DNA from: Truepera sp. bin119
GTDB taxonomy: Bacteria > Deinococcota > Deinococci > Deinococcales > Trueperaceae
Reading direction: 5' to 3'
Assembly: GCA_002239005.1 (NCBI GenBank)
Contig: MPNL01000003.1
Span: forward strand, 1 to 64,000
Length of the DNA: 64,000 nucleotides
The notes beneath the pieces are model-generated. The model was not told the origin of the DNA. It made no database searches and worked only from the letters and a program-made list of their open reading frames with translations. The translations under genes were made by a program, and so were the position numbers. The number at the start of each line of letters is the position of its first letter. Within the stretch, counting starts at the first letter, position 1. Below are positions 15,374 to 23,829 of the stretch, one piece after another.

Positions 15374-17914
15374 TCACTTGGCGTCGAGCCAGTTATCGCC
15401 CACCCCGACTTCGGCCACCACCGGGACGGCTAGGGCGTAGGCCCTTTCCATAATTCCTCGCACCCGTTCGGAGGCCTCTTCGACGTGGGGTGCCGGCACC
15501 TCAATGACCAACTCGTCGTGCACTTGGAGGAGCAGGTGGGCGTCGAGTGGGGCTAGAGCCGGGGCGAGTTGCACCATGGAGATCTTCATGATGTCAGCAG
15601 CCATCCCCTGGATCGGCATGTTGTAGGCTGTGCGCTCGGCATATTCGCGGGCGTTCCGGTTCGAACTATTTATGTCGGGGATGTGTCGGCGTCGACCGAG
15701 GAGCGTTTCTACGTAGCCCTTCTGTCGGCAGAAGTTCAGGGTCGAGTCGATATAGCTGCGGACGCCCGGGTAGCCGGTGAAGTAGGTGTCTATAAAGTGC
15801 TCTGCTTCATCATACTCAATACCGAGTTCGCGGGCAAGACGGTGTGCGGACATGCCGTAGAGGATTCCGAAATTGATCACCTTGGCCACCCTCCGCATTT
15901 CGGGGGTGACCTCGTCGGCTGCTACGTGGTAAACGTTCACTGCGGTCCGGCGGTGGATATCTTCTCCCTCCCTGAAGGCCTTGATCAGGGTCGGATCTTC
16001 CGCCACATGCGCGAGGATCCGCAGTTCGATCTGGGAGTAGTCGGCCACCAACAACTTCCGCCCCTCCTCTGCCACGAAGGCCCGGCGGATCTCCCGCCCG
16101 ATCTCCGTGCGTACCGGGATATTCTGCAGGTTCGGGTTGGTGCTGGAGAGCCTCCCCGTAGCCACCACGGCCTGGTTAAAGGTGGTGTGGACCCGGCCGG
16201 TGGCGGGGTGGACGAGCCTAGGGAGCGGGTCGAGGTAGGTGTTCTTGAGCTTCGCGAGTTCGCGGTACTCGAGGATCTTGCCGACCACCTCGTGCTCCTC
16301 CCTAAGCGGTTCGAGCGCACTCACGGCGGTACTGCGCTTCCCTGTCGAAGTGCGCCTGCCGGGCTGCAGGTTCAGTCTGTCGAACAGGAGTTCAGCGAGC
16401 TGATCTCGGGAGTTGAGGTTGAGTGAGTTGTCCCCGGCGACCTTGCGGACGTGCGATTCGATCTCTGCCAATGTTTCCGCAAGGGTCTCCGACAGGTCGA
16501 TGAGCCTGTCTTGGTCGATCTTGATGCCGCAGAGCTCCATGTCGGCAAGGATGCTCTGAAGGGGGCGTTCGATGGACTCATAGATCTCCCTCTGGCGCCC
16601 CCTGAGCTGTTCTCTCAGGATCCGCAGCAACTCCGCCGTGGCCTCGGCCCGTACCCTAGGGTCTTCTCCCCATTCGCCTGCTCCGTAGCGGCGTGCCACC
16701 TCCTCCACTTGCACTGTGTTGACATCGAAGAGATAGGCCATGAGCAGGGGGTCATCACCGGGTGAGGCCTTAAGCCCTAGGCGGCGAGCGAAGACGGAGA
16801 GCGCCTTGGCGTCGCAGGCGTCGAGGTTGGAAGCACTCCGGAGATAGGCGATTGCCGCCTCGGGATCGGGCGCTGCCACGACCTCGCCGTCGCGGGCGAG
16901 GGCGAACCCCCTGAGTTCGGCCATCATGGGGTTTGTGTTCGAGAGGGAGAAGCCCATGACGCCCCCCTCGAGGGGCCAAGAAGCCTCCCGGTACTTAACG
17001 GCTTCGGAGAGTCCGAGTTCCCGGATGATGCTGCCGAATTCGAGCTCTTGGAGGAGCTTTAGGAGGGATTCCTTCTGCAGCTTCCGATCTGCCCAGCCGC
17101 CGGGGTCGATCTCAAGGGGGGCGTCCGTGACGATCCGGGAGAGTTCCAGGGACTGGCGGACTTCCGAGAGCGAGGTGCGGATCTTCTTGGCCTGGGATGA
17201 TGGTTCGATCCGGTCCAGGTTGGCGAGGATGGTGTCGAGGTCGCCGTAGCGCTGGAGTAGCTTCTGGGCGCTCTTCGGCCCGATTCCTCTCGCCCCGGGG
17301 ATGTTGTCACTCGGATCCCCCGTCAGTGCCCGGTAGTCAGTCCACTGCTCGGCGCTGACTCCGTACTTCTTAAGAACCTCGTCCGGTCCGAATCGCTCTC
17401 GCTTATCTAATCCCCGGACCGAGATATGGTCGCTGACGAGTTGATAGGCGTCCCGGTCACTGGTGACGATTTCGACGCTGTAACCTAAGTCCTCACAGCG
17501 CTTGGCGATAGTTCCGATGAGGTCGTCTGCCTCGAGACCTGGGACCTCCACCTGATGGAGGCCGAGGAGGTCGACGATCTCCTTGATGGTTTCCACCTGG
17601 GCCGGGAGATCTTCGGGGGTGGGTGCGCGACCCGCCTTGTAGTCCTCGTAGGCTTCGTGCCGGAACGTCCTCGCCGATGAGTCAAAGGCCACCACAGTTG
17701 CGTCGTAGTCGCCCTCCTCGCTAAGGATGCGTAGCAGGGATCTTGCGAAGCCGAAGATGGCATTGGTTGTGCGGCCTTTGCTGTTGGTGAGATTGCGAAT
17801 GGCGTAGTAGCTCCGGAAGGCAAGCGCATGTCCATCGATGATCACCACCGTATGGCCACCGGTCTCCGCAGGCTCTGGCGATTTCGGGAATAGAGGGGCC
17901 TGGGCCTCGGTCAT
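15374..17914 (-). CDS. polA: DNA polymerase I
   Basis: About 846 residues from ATG 17914, chosen because a TATGCT box lies 7 bases before it; the frame is open to 17950. The 5'-3' exonuclease domain comes first (VIIDGHALAFRSYYAIRNL, then TGDPSDNIPGARGIGPKSA). The middle proofreading domain is degenerate: at the Exo I site, where active enzymes have D-x-E, it reads FSLSNTNPM, with Ser in both places, as in Taq-type enzymes. The polymerase domain has motif A DYSQIELRILAHV, motif B RRVAKVINFGILYG and motif C LLQVHDELVIEVP. It replaces RNA primers and fills repair gaps; proofreading should be lacking (inference). Confidence 0.96.
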   Translation of the reverse strand: MTEAQAPLFPKSPEPAETGGHTVVIIDGHALAFRSYYAIRNLTNSKGRTTNAIFGFARSLLRILSEEGDYDATVVAFDSSARTFRHEAYEDYKAGRAPTPEDLPAQVETIKEIVDLLGLHQVEVPGLEADDLIGTIAKRCEDLGYSVEIVTSDRDAYQLVSDHISVRGLDKRERFGPDEVLKKYGVSAEQWTDYRALTGDPSDNIPGARGIGPKSAQKLLQRYGDLDTILANLDRIEPSSQAKKIRTSLSEVRQSLELSRIVTDAPLEIDPGGWADRKLQKESLLKLLQELEFGSIIRELGLSEAVKYREASWPLEGGVMGFSLSNTNPMMAELRGFALARDGEVVAAPDPEAAIAYLRSASNLDACDAKALSVFARRLGLKASPGDDPLLMAYLFDVNTVQVEEVARRYGAGEWGEDPRVRAEATAELLRILREQLRGRQREIYESIERPLQSILADMELCGIKIDQDRLIDLSETLAETLAEIESHVRKVAGDNSLNLNSRDQLAELLFDRLNLQPGRRTSTGKRSTAVSALEPLREEHEVVGKILEYRELAKLKNTYLDPLPRLVHPATGRVHTTFNQAVVATGRLSSTNPNLQNIPVRTEIGREIRRAFVAEEGRKLLVADYSQIELRILAHVAEDPTLIKAFREGEDIHRRTAVNVYHVAADEVTPEMRRVAKVINFGILYGMSAHRLARELGIEYDEAEHFIDTYFTGYPGVRSYIDSTLNFCRQKGYVETLLGRRRHIPDINSSNRNAREYAERTAYNMPIQGMAADIMKISMVQLAPALAPLDAHLLLQVHDELVIEVPAPHVEEASERVRGIMERAYALAVPVVAEVGVGDNWLDAK

Positions 17915-17921
17915 TGGCTTA

Positions 17922-17927
17922 AGCATA
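17922..17927 (-). promoter_or_regulatory. -10 box of a leaderless promoter, polA
   Basis: TATGCT, then 7 bases, then the ATG at 17914. It also argues for this start over the upstream in-frame codons. Confidence 0.5.
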
Positions 17928-18184
17928 CCGCGGACGATGCCGACTCCCAATCTTCCTGTGTGGGGTGACTGGAGCCGTGCGCCTCACCCCTGTTCCGATG
18001 ATCGGCACGATTCGCCTCTCGCGGAAGATCAAAACTTAGTTTGGAGCGACCGCAAGACCCAACCTCTCCGCAGTTGAGGTGACGGGCACTCTAGCGACCT
18101 GAGCCTTCGCCACCCGCTCCGCCTAGAAGCCTGTGCCGAAGTACCTTAGTGAGCCGCTGGCCCGGTGGGGAGTTCTGGAAGACT

Positions 18185-18901
18185 TTAGAGGTTCCAGCCA
18201 CCGGCCACTTCGATTGTCACCCCGGTGATGTACGCAGCTTCGTCCGAGAGCAAGTATCTCGCGGCCGCGACCAGCTCGCTGAGCCTGCCGAGCCTGCCGC
18301 TGGGGACCGTGTCCAGCGGCTTTGTTACACTGTTCTCCATCACCCCGGGGCTGATGACGTTGACGGTAATCGAAGTCTCCGCTTCGGTCCGGGCAAGGGC
18401 CTTGCTGTAGAGGATCACGCCGGTCTTAGCAATCTGGTAGGGGGCGATTGTGGGCCGGGCTTTGAGATACTCCGCCCCGGCGTACCCGATATTGATGATG
18501 CGACCGCCCCCTAGTGCACGCATGATGGGCACTGCTTGCTGACAGGTATAGAAGGTGGCGTGCAGGTTGCTAGCGAACATGGCGTGCCAGGTCTTGTCAT
18601 CGAGAGTGTCGAGCGGTCCCCGGTGGTAGTTGCCGACATTGTTGATCAGCACATCAAGGCGGCCGAGTTGCGCGGCTGCGGCGTCGACGAGGCCGCGCGC
18701 CTTCTCAGGATCGGTCACATCCGCCTGCAGGGCTATGGCACGTACCCCAAAACCTTCGGCCTCACCGACGACTCTCTCCGCCTCCTCGCGACTGTCGCGA
18801 TAGTGAACGGCCACGTCGAGTCCATCCTCGGCTAGGGCTAGTACAAGGGCCCTGCCGATCCCCACAGCAGATCCTGTTACCAGGGCGGTGCTTACCTTCA
18901 C
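18185..18901 (-). CDS. SDR-family NAD(P)-dependent oxidoreductase
   Basis: 238 residues, Rossmann fold. The cofactor loop is ALVTGSAVGIGRALVLALAE; LDVLINNVGNYH follows; the active-site Tyr-x-x-x-Lys is in IAPYQIAKTGVILYSKALA. The catalytic Ser usually found about 13 residues before the Tyr is not evident: that segment reads INIGYAGAEYL. Such Ser-less SDRs exist and may use another residue or a different chemistry. The C-terminal DEAAYITGVTIEVAGGWNL is standard. The GTG start has GGGGAG upstream. The substrate cannot be told from the sequence; a FabG-like or pterin/quinone reductase role are both possible. Confidence 0.82.
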   Translation of the reverse strand: MKVSTALVTGSAVGIGRALVLALAEDGLDVAVHYRDSREEAERVVGEAEGFGVRAIALQADVTDPEKARGLVDAAAAQLGRLDVLINNVGNYHRGPLDTLDDKTWHAMFASNLHATFYTCQQAVPIMRALGGGRIINIGYAGAEYLKARPTIAPYQIAKTGVILYSKALARTEAETSITVNVISPGVMENSVTKPLDTVPSGRLGRLSELVAAARYLLSDEAAYITGVTIEVAGGWNL

Positions 18902-19316
18902 GGCTCCCCAGAGAGATCGTCTTGGAGGGGGTGCTCGATCAGTTTTGGGTCGGCGCGTTGAGAGCGCAGTTGGGTGCCTCCTCAGGGTTTGTCCGGTTGC
19001 GCGCCTTCGGGACCCTAGTCAAGCGGTCGACCCTGGTGGATATGGAGGTATCGTCATCCTTCACGGCCTCCGGTCGCCCCCTCTCAGAGGAGCTGAGCGA
19101 CAGGCGATTGTCCTTCACGGGTAGGTGGCGTCGGAACTGGGGCGTCGCGGACCTGTTGGGCGTCGATGTGTGAGGGGAGCTAGGCGCAAGCCTGCGAACG
19201 GTCGGACTGCACTGAGTAACGAGCGGTCGAATGACGACCACGATCTCACCGTGTGGTCGCAGCTTTGCTGGCCATTGCAAGTTCATGCGCTGCCAATGGT
19301 ATCACCCGTCCGTCGG
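18902..19316. other. intergenic, no gene seen
   Basis: Overlapping short frames exist on both strands but none has a start signal, family likeness or consistent codon use. The stretch carries the divergent promoters of the SDR gene (left) and the GDPD gene (right). Confidence 0.5.
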
Positions 19317-19322
19317 TATACT
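19317..19322 (+). promoter_or_regulatory. -10 box of a leaderless promoter, GDPD gene
   Basis: TATACT, then 8 bases, then the GTG at 19331. No ribosome binding site is present. Confidence 0.55.
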
Positions 19323-19330
19323 GAAGTTGT

Positions 19331-20170
19331 GTGGCGCTCCTCGTTCCGGCGCTCCTTGTTCTAACGTTCCTCTGGACCACCGTCCTGTGGAGCCCTCGCC
19401 CCCTGCTAGGGGTGAGGGTGGGTTGCCCGCGACTCATCGGCCATCGCGGGGTCCGTGGCTCTCTGCCGGAAAACACCCTGGCAGCCTTCAGAGCAGCTTT
19501 TGACGCCGGCCTTGACGGAGTTGAGTGTGACGTGCAGCGGACCCATGACGGTGCCCTCGTGCTGGTGCATGATTTCGATGTCGAGGAGGGGAGCGTGGTC
19601 CGGACAACCTTAAAGGATCTCCGGCGCTCCGGTCCGATCCCGGAGAGGCTGGAAGACCTCCTCGAGTCGATGGGCTGCTATCCGGGTCGGCTGCTGAACA
19701 TCGAACTGAAGGTCCGCGGCCTCCGGGGGCTGCAGCTTGCCCGCTCCACGGCCCAAGCGGTGCGCGAGGCCGGACTTTTGGACCGAGTCCTAGTGTCGAG
19801 CTTTAGCCCCCTCGCCCTCCTCTTCGCTCGGGTGGCCGATTCGAGGCTTAGGGTCGCCCTGTTGTTTGCACCCGGCGTGAGGCTCTACCTGCCGTCAGAG
19901 TTGGTGGCAGCACTCCTTCACGTAGACGCTTTGCACCCGCATTACACCTTGGTCGACGGTCCTCTGATTGCCCGCGCCCATCGCCGCAGACTCTCAGTGC
20001 ATACCTGGACTGTCAACGAACCGGGTCGTGTCGCAGAGCTTCTGTCGGCGGGCGTTGACGGTATCATAGCTGATGATCCGGCTGAACTGTTGGAGGCCGC
20101 TGGGAGGGGACGATGTTCAAGGTTCAGACCGGCCACCTCTCGAACAGTACAGGGCTCTGCTGAGGAGTAA
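19331..20170 (+). CDS. membrane-anchored glycerophosphodiester phosphodiesterase
   Basis: 279 residues. It hydrolyses glycerophosphodiesters to glycerol-3-phosphate and an alcohol. An N-terminal hydrophobic helix (ALLVPALLVLTFLWTTVLW) is probably a membrane anchor. The catalytic TIM-barrel motifs are complete: LIGHRGVRGSLPENTLAAF with the catalytic His, GVECDVQRTHDGALVLVHD with metal-binding Glu/Asp and the second His, LNIELK, and the late VHTWTVNEPG and GIIADDP. The GTG start has a leaderless promoter. It could take part in phospholipid turnover at the membrane surface. Confidence 0.9.
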   Translation: MALLVPALLVLTFLWTTVLWSPRPLLGVRVGCPRLIGHRGVRGSLPENTLAAFRAAFDAGLDGVECDVQRTHDGALVLVHDFDVEEGSVVRTTLKDLRRSGPIPERLEDLLESMGCYPGRLLNIELKVRGLRGLQLARSTAQAVREAGLLDRVLVSSFSPLALLFARVADSRLRVALLFAPGVRLYLPSELVAALLHVDALHPHYTLVDGPLIARAHRRRLSVHTWTVNEPGRVAELLSAGVDGIIADDPAELLEAAGRGRCSRFRPATSRTVQGSAEE

Positions 20171-20724
20171 TTCGGCGGTGCGGATCGGCGTGATGGGAAG
20201 GTTTGGTCGTAGCGTAGAGCACTCTGGTTGGGAGGCAGTGGTCGCCAACTCCACACTAAAGGCCTTTAGCCTTAGAGGCCTGCGCTGTGACCGCTTGTAC
20301 TGTCGGCCACTCCATCTCCATTCTTGTCATCGACGATGAGTTGAATCTCCTGGTGATCCCTCCCTCGCAAGTTTCGACCTCCCCATGCTTGGTAACCCAC
20401 GCAACGCGGTGGGCGACTTCCAGAGTTGCCCTCGATCGTTGCCAACCTCCCCATACCCAGAGTGGCATCCAACTTCATGCAAGGGGGTTTGGGAGGTCGG
20501 CGAGCACCGGAGGATCGAATCTCGCTCCGGTGGGGTGTGACCGCCTTAACAAGTCCTCTGATCGGTGGGGTAGAAGGTTGCCAGCCTGACAGGACTCGGT
20601 CACAGTTATCCATGGCGAGTCGCGCACCACTGCTAAGGTAGTGGAGACGCTCTGTCCTGGCAAGACGGTAAGGTCCCACCCCCGCTTCGCTGAGTCGAAG
20701 GAGAGCTTCCCTAGGTTGTACTGG
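20171..20724. other. intergenic, no gene seen; contains one hairpin
   Basis: About 550 bases without a convincing gene. Several frames of 60-135 codons overlap each other on both strands, which speaks against any of them. The only structure is an 8-bp inverted repeat at 20505-20532. Confidence 0.5.
20505..20532. repeat. 8-bp inverted repeat
   Basis: CACCGGAG (20505-20512) and CTCCGGTG (20525-20532) with a 12-base loop. No U-tract follows; the role is unknown. Confidence 0.45.
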
Positions 20725-20730
20725 TAGACT
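20725..20730 (+). promoter_or_regulatory. extended -10 promoter of fabI
   Basis: TGGTAGACT is a TGnTAnnnT extended -10 element. The leader to the ATG is about 38 bases and contains a GC-rich hairpin and an AGAGGAG binding site. Confidence 0.45.
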
Positions 20731-20774
20731 GAGGCCGCTCGACCCGGGCCGAAGCCGGGCAGCAGAGGAGTGGC

Positions 20775-21581
20775 ATGGTAGAGATCGACCTTAAGGGAAA
20801 GAACGGCCTCGTCTTAGGCGTGACCAATCAGCGTTCGATCGCCTGGGCCATCGCACGTCCCCTCGCGGAGGCTGGCGCGCGCCTAGCGTTCGGCTACCAG
20901 CTGGACAGGCTCAGGCCGACCCTCGAGAAGCTCACCAGTGGGTTGGGGGGGACCATACTGGCGGAGTGCGACGTGCAAGACGACGACCAGCTTGACGGGC
21001 TGTTCGAGGTGGTGGAGGGGGAGATGGGGAACCTCGATTTCGTCGTTCACTCGCTCGCCTTCGCTCCCCAGGAGACCTTCACCTCTCCCTTCGTTGAGAC
21101 GGATAGGGAACAGTGGCGGGTCGCGATGGACGTTAGTGCCTATTCGCTCGTGGCTGTCGCCCAGCGTGCGGCCCCGCTCATGACCCAGGGGGGTAGCATT
21201 ATCACGCTCACCTACCTTGCGGCGGAACGGGTGGTTCCTCACTACAATATGATGGGCGTGGCCAAGGCGGCGCTTGAGGCTAGTATGCGGTTCCTCGCTT
21301 ATGATCTGGGTGCTAGGGGCATTCGGGTGAACGCCATCAGCGCGGGTCCGCTCCGGACGGTCGCAGCACGGTCCATCTCGGGTTTCGCCGACATCTACTC
21401 TGAGGCGGGCAAGCTCTCTATGCTTCGTCGCAACATCACCCAGGAGGAGGTGGGCGGGCTGGCCCTCTCTCTGATCAGTGATCGCCTCGGTGGGGGTATT
21501 ACCGGTGAGACCGTGTACGTCGACGCCGGCTATCAAGCGATGGGCATGTTTTTGCAAGAGCCAGACGGTGGGCCTGGCTAG
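20775..21581 (+). CDS. fabI: enoyl-ACP reductase I
   Basis: 268 residues. It catalyses the last reduction of each fatty-acid elongation cycle with NAD(P)H. The atypical SDR signature of FabI is present: GVTNQRSIAWAIARPLAEAG at the cofactor site, and the Tyr-x6-Lys pair in HYNMMGVAKAALE. The conserved NAISAGPLRTVAARSISGF follows, and the C-terminus reads GETVYVDAGYQAMGM. A good AGAGGAG binding site precedes the ATG. It is a single gene before the trp leader; the product is the target of triclosan-like inhibitors in other bacteria. Confidence 0.93.
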   Translation: MVEIDLKGKNGLVLGVTNQRSIAWAIARPLAEAGARLAFGYQLDRLRPTLEKLTSGLGGTILAECDVQDDDQLDGLFEVVEGEMGNLDFVVHSLAFAPQETFTSPFVETDREQWRVAMDVSAYSLVAVAQRAAPLMTQGGSIITLTYLAAERVVPHYNMMGVAKAALEASMRFLAYDLGARGIRVNAISAGPLRTVAARSISGFADIYSEAGKLSMLRRNITQEEVGGLALSLISDRLGGGITGETVYVDAGYQAMGMFLQEPDGGPG

Positions 21582-21652
21582 GTGCCCTGCGGCGCTCGCT
21601 GCGGACCCTCCCGAGCGTTTGGACCTACCCCCGTCTTAAACGAGATTGCGGT

Positions 21653-21658
21653 TATACT
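21653..21658 (+). promoter_or_regulatory. -10 box of the trp operon, leaderless
   Basis: TATACT, then CCGACT, then ATG of the leader peptide at 21665. The spacing of 6 bases means the leader peptide would be read from the very 5' end of the mRNA. No clear -35 box was found. Confidence 0.62.
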
Positions 21659-21664
21659 CCGACT

Positions 21665-21727
21665 ATGTCCTGCCTCTTCTCTTGGACCGGCGTCCTAGGG
21701 CGATGGCGCGCACGCGTGCCCTTCTAG
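21665..21727 (+). CDS. trpL: trp operon leader peptide with two Trp codons
   Basis: A 20-residue frame, MSCLFSWTGVLGRWRARVPF, with Trp at positions 7 and 14, ends in TAG 87 bases before trpE. It is too short for ordinary gene calling. Two Trp codons in 20, a matching TATACT promoter and its place directly before trpE argue strongly for an attenuation leader. Ribosome stalling at the TGG codons (21683 and 21704) under tryptophan starvation would change downstream folding. In contrast to the enteric leader, there is no ribosome binding site because the mRNA should start at the ATG. Confidence 0.72.
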   Translation: MSCLFSWTGVLGRWRARVPF

Positions 21728-21775
21728 AGCACGCGCCCTTGCTGGTCGTTACCGGACCGCGACCCGAGGGTCGTA
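21712..21775 (+). promoter_or_regulatory. candidate attenuator hairpins of the trp operon
   Basis: CGCGTGC (21713-21719) pairs with GCACGCG (21729-21735), overlapping the trpL stop. Downstream, CGACC (21760-21764) can pair either with GGTCG at 21744-21748 or with GGTCG at 21769-21773, the latter closing a CGAG tetraloop. The two pairings exclude each other, as in an antiterminator/terminator switch. A U-tract is lacking, so termination might need a factor, or control might act on trpE translation. Confidence 0.45.
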
Positions 21776-21813
21776 AAGACCGCTAGTTCAGGATAGATAG
21801 AGGACGGTTTAAG

Positions 21814-23250
21814 GTGGGAATTCCAACGTGCAGCACCGCGAAGGTCGGGCCGGTCTACCGCTCGATCCTCGCTGATTTAGAGACCCCTCTCACAGCCTTT
21901 CTCAAGGTCGCCGGGCACCCGAGTTTCCTGCTTGAGAGCGTGGAGCAGGGTGAGCACATCGCCCGTTACTCATTCATCGGCACCGGGGCGCGCAGGCGCC
22001 TGGAGGCCCGGGGGACCCGGGTCAGTGTCACCACCCCCGAAGGGGTCAGGGAGTTCGATTCGGACGACCCCCTAAAGACCCTCTGGGAGATGACTGTGCG
22101 CGAGGCCGATCAACCCCCGGATCTGCCAGACTTCTGGGCGGGTGCTGTGGGCTTCGCCGCCTACGACCTCATTCGGCTCTATGAGAAGCTCCCCGATGAG
22201 AACCCGGATGAACTGGGCGTGCCCGACCTGCTCTTTATCGAACCCGAGGTGCTCGTGATTTTCGATCATCTCGAGAGGCGCCTTAGCATAGTGGCGCTGG
22301 CGCTCGTGGGCGATGAGGCCGACGAGGGGCGTGCCCTCCAGCTCGTGAACGAGACCTACGCCCGGCTCCGTGGCCCGCTCCCCGGTGTCCCCGGCGACCG
22401 CGCCGGGAAAAGGACAGAATTCCGGGCCAACTTCACCCGTGAGAGATACATGGAGGCTGTGGCCCGTTCGGTGGAGTACATCCGGGCGGGAGATGTTTTC
22501 CAGGTTGTCCCCAGTCAGCGGCTGTCGGCCGACCTTGGCGTGCATCCGTTCGCCGTCTACCGGGCGCTCCGAGCCATCAACCCCAGCCCCTATCTCGGCT
22601 ATTTGGACCTCGGACCGGTGACGCTGGTTGCCTCGAGCCCGGAGAGTCTCGTCCGGAGCGACGGAGACCGGGTGGAGACATTACCGATCGCTGGGACAAG
22701 GCGGCGCGGCGTGACCCCCGAGGAGGATGCGGAGCTGGCTGAGGAACTTCTCGCCGATGAGAAGGAGAGGGCGGAGCACATTATGCTTGTGGACCTGGGA
22801 CGTAACGACCTCGGCCGGGTGTGCCGCTACGGCTCGGTTCGGGTCGACAACCTCATGCGGGTCGAACGTTACAGCCACGTGATGCATATCGTCTCCACTG
22901 TCTCCGGCAATCTGGTGAAGGGGCGAACCCCCCTCGACGCCTTGGCGAGCACCCTCCCTATGGGCACGGCTAGCGGCGCCCCGAAGGTGCGGGCGATGGA
23001 GATCATCGACGAACTCGAGCCGGTCCGCCGTGGCCCCTACGCCGGGGCGTTCGGCTACGTCTCGGTCACCGGCGCCATGGACATGGCTCTGACCCTCCGC
23101 ACGGTTGTGGTGACGGGGGGGAGGATCCACCTGCAGGCTGGTGGCGGCGTGGTCGCCGACAGCGACCCCGCGTTCGAGTATCAGGAGAGCCTTAACAAGC
23201 TCGCTGCACTCCGCAAGGCGGTTGAGATGGCTACCGAGGGGCTGGGCTGA
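21814..23250 (+). CDS. trpE: anthranilate synthase component I
   Basis: 478 residues. It converts chorismate and ammonia to anthranilate, the first step of tryptophan synthesis. The N-terminal region has [19 protein letters not shown], containing the LLES motif that binds feedback-inhibiting tryptophan. The catalytic half shows [49 protein letters not shown] and [13 protein letters not shown]. The GTG start at 21814 follows GAGGA. The stop TGA shares a base with the trpG ATG, so the two subunits are translationally coupled. Control is probably by the leader peptide upstream and by feedback inhibition. Confidence 0.96.
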   Translation: MGIPTCSTAKVGPVYRSILADLETPLTAFLKVAGHPSFLLESVEQGEHIARYSFIGTGARRRLEARGTRVSVTTPEGVREFDSDDPLKTLWEMTVREADQPPDLPDFWAGAVGFAAYDLIRLYEKLPDENPDELGVPDLLFIEPEVLVIFDHLERRLSIVALALVGDEADEGRALQLVNETYARLRGPLPGVPGDRAGKRTEFRANFTRERYMEAVARSVEYIRAGDVFQVVPSQRLSADLGVHPFAVYRALRAINPSPYLGYLDLGPVTLVASSPESLVRSDGDRVETLPIAGTRRRGVTPEEDAELAEELLADEKERAEHIMLVDLGRNDLGRVCRYGSVRVDNLMRVERYSHVMHIVSTVSGNLVKGRTPLDALASTLPMGTASGAPKVRAMEIIDELEPVRRGPYAGAFGYVSVTGAMDMALTLRTVVVTGGRIHLQAGGGVVADSDPAFEYQESLNKLAALRKAVEMATEGLG

Positions 23251-23825
23251 TGAAGCGCCTCCTCGTGGTCGACAACTACGACTCGTTCACCTATAACCTT
23301 GTGCAATACCTCGGTGAGCTCGGCAGCGAGGTGATCGTGTGGCGCAACGACCGGTTCGTGCTGGACGAGGTCACCAGGCTCGACCCGGATGGGATCGTCA
23401 TCTCTCCCGGTCCCTGTACGCCGAACGAGGCCGGGGCGTCTGTGGAGGTGATCCGCAGCTTTACGGGGCGCTACCCGATCTATGGCGTCTGTCTGGGACA
23501 TCAGGCGATCGGGGCGGCGTTCGGAGCGGAGGTGGTGCGGGCTCGCAAGATCATGCATGGCAAGACCAGTCCGATCCGGCACGACGGGTCAGGAACCTTC
23601 AGGGGGATCGACAACGATATTACCGCCACCCGGTACCACTCCCTCGTCCTCCGGAACCTGCCCGCTGAACTCGCGGTTAACGCCTGGACCGAAGATGATG
23701 GCGAACAGGTGCTGATGGGGATCCGGCATCTGGAGTTTCCGGTCTGGGGTGTCCAGTTTCATCCAGAGAGCATCCTCACCGATGAGGGTCACGCGCTGCT
23801 AAAGAACTTCCTGGACATCTGCTAA
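23250..23825 (+). CDS. trpG: anthranilate synthase component II (glutamine amidotransferase)
   Basis: 191 residues, class I amidotransferase supplying ammonia to Trp[15 protein letters not shown] at the start, the oxyanion segment [11 protein letters not shown], nucleophile Cys in [15 protein letters not shown], and the His-Glu of the triad in [14 protein letters not shown] are all present. In many bacteria the same protein also serves aminodeoxychorismate synthase; no pabB is seen here, so the trp role is preferred. It overlaps trpE by one base and precedes the glycosyltransferase by 4 bases. Confidence 0.95.
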   Translation: MKRLLVVDNYDSFTYNLVQYLGELGSEVIVWRNDRFVLDEVTRLDPDGIVISPGPCTPNEAGASVEVIRSFTGRYPIYGVCLGHQAIGAAFGAEVVRARKIMHGKTSPIRHDGSGTFRGIDNDITATRYHSLVLRNLPAELAVNAWTEDDGEQVLMGIRHLEFPVWGVQFHPESILTDEGHALLKNFLDIC

Positions 23826-23829
23826 AGCC

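Noticed and set aside
15569-16426. Forward frame of 285 codons inside polA
   Set aside because: Opposite to the polymerase domain; no independent support.
18922-19173. Small forward frame of 83 codons before the GDPD gene
   Set aside because: No start signal, overlapped by equally long frames on both strands, composition not protein-like.
21760-21800. Classic intrinsic terminator in the trp leader
   Set aside because: The CGACC/GGTCG stem is present but no run of T follows, so I list only an attenuator candidate.
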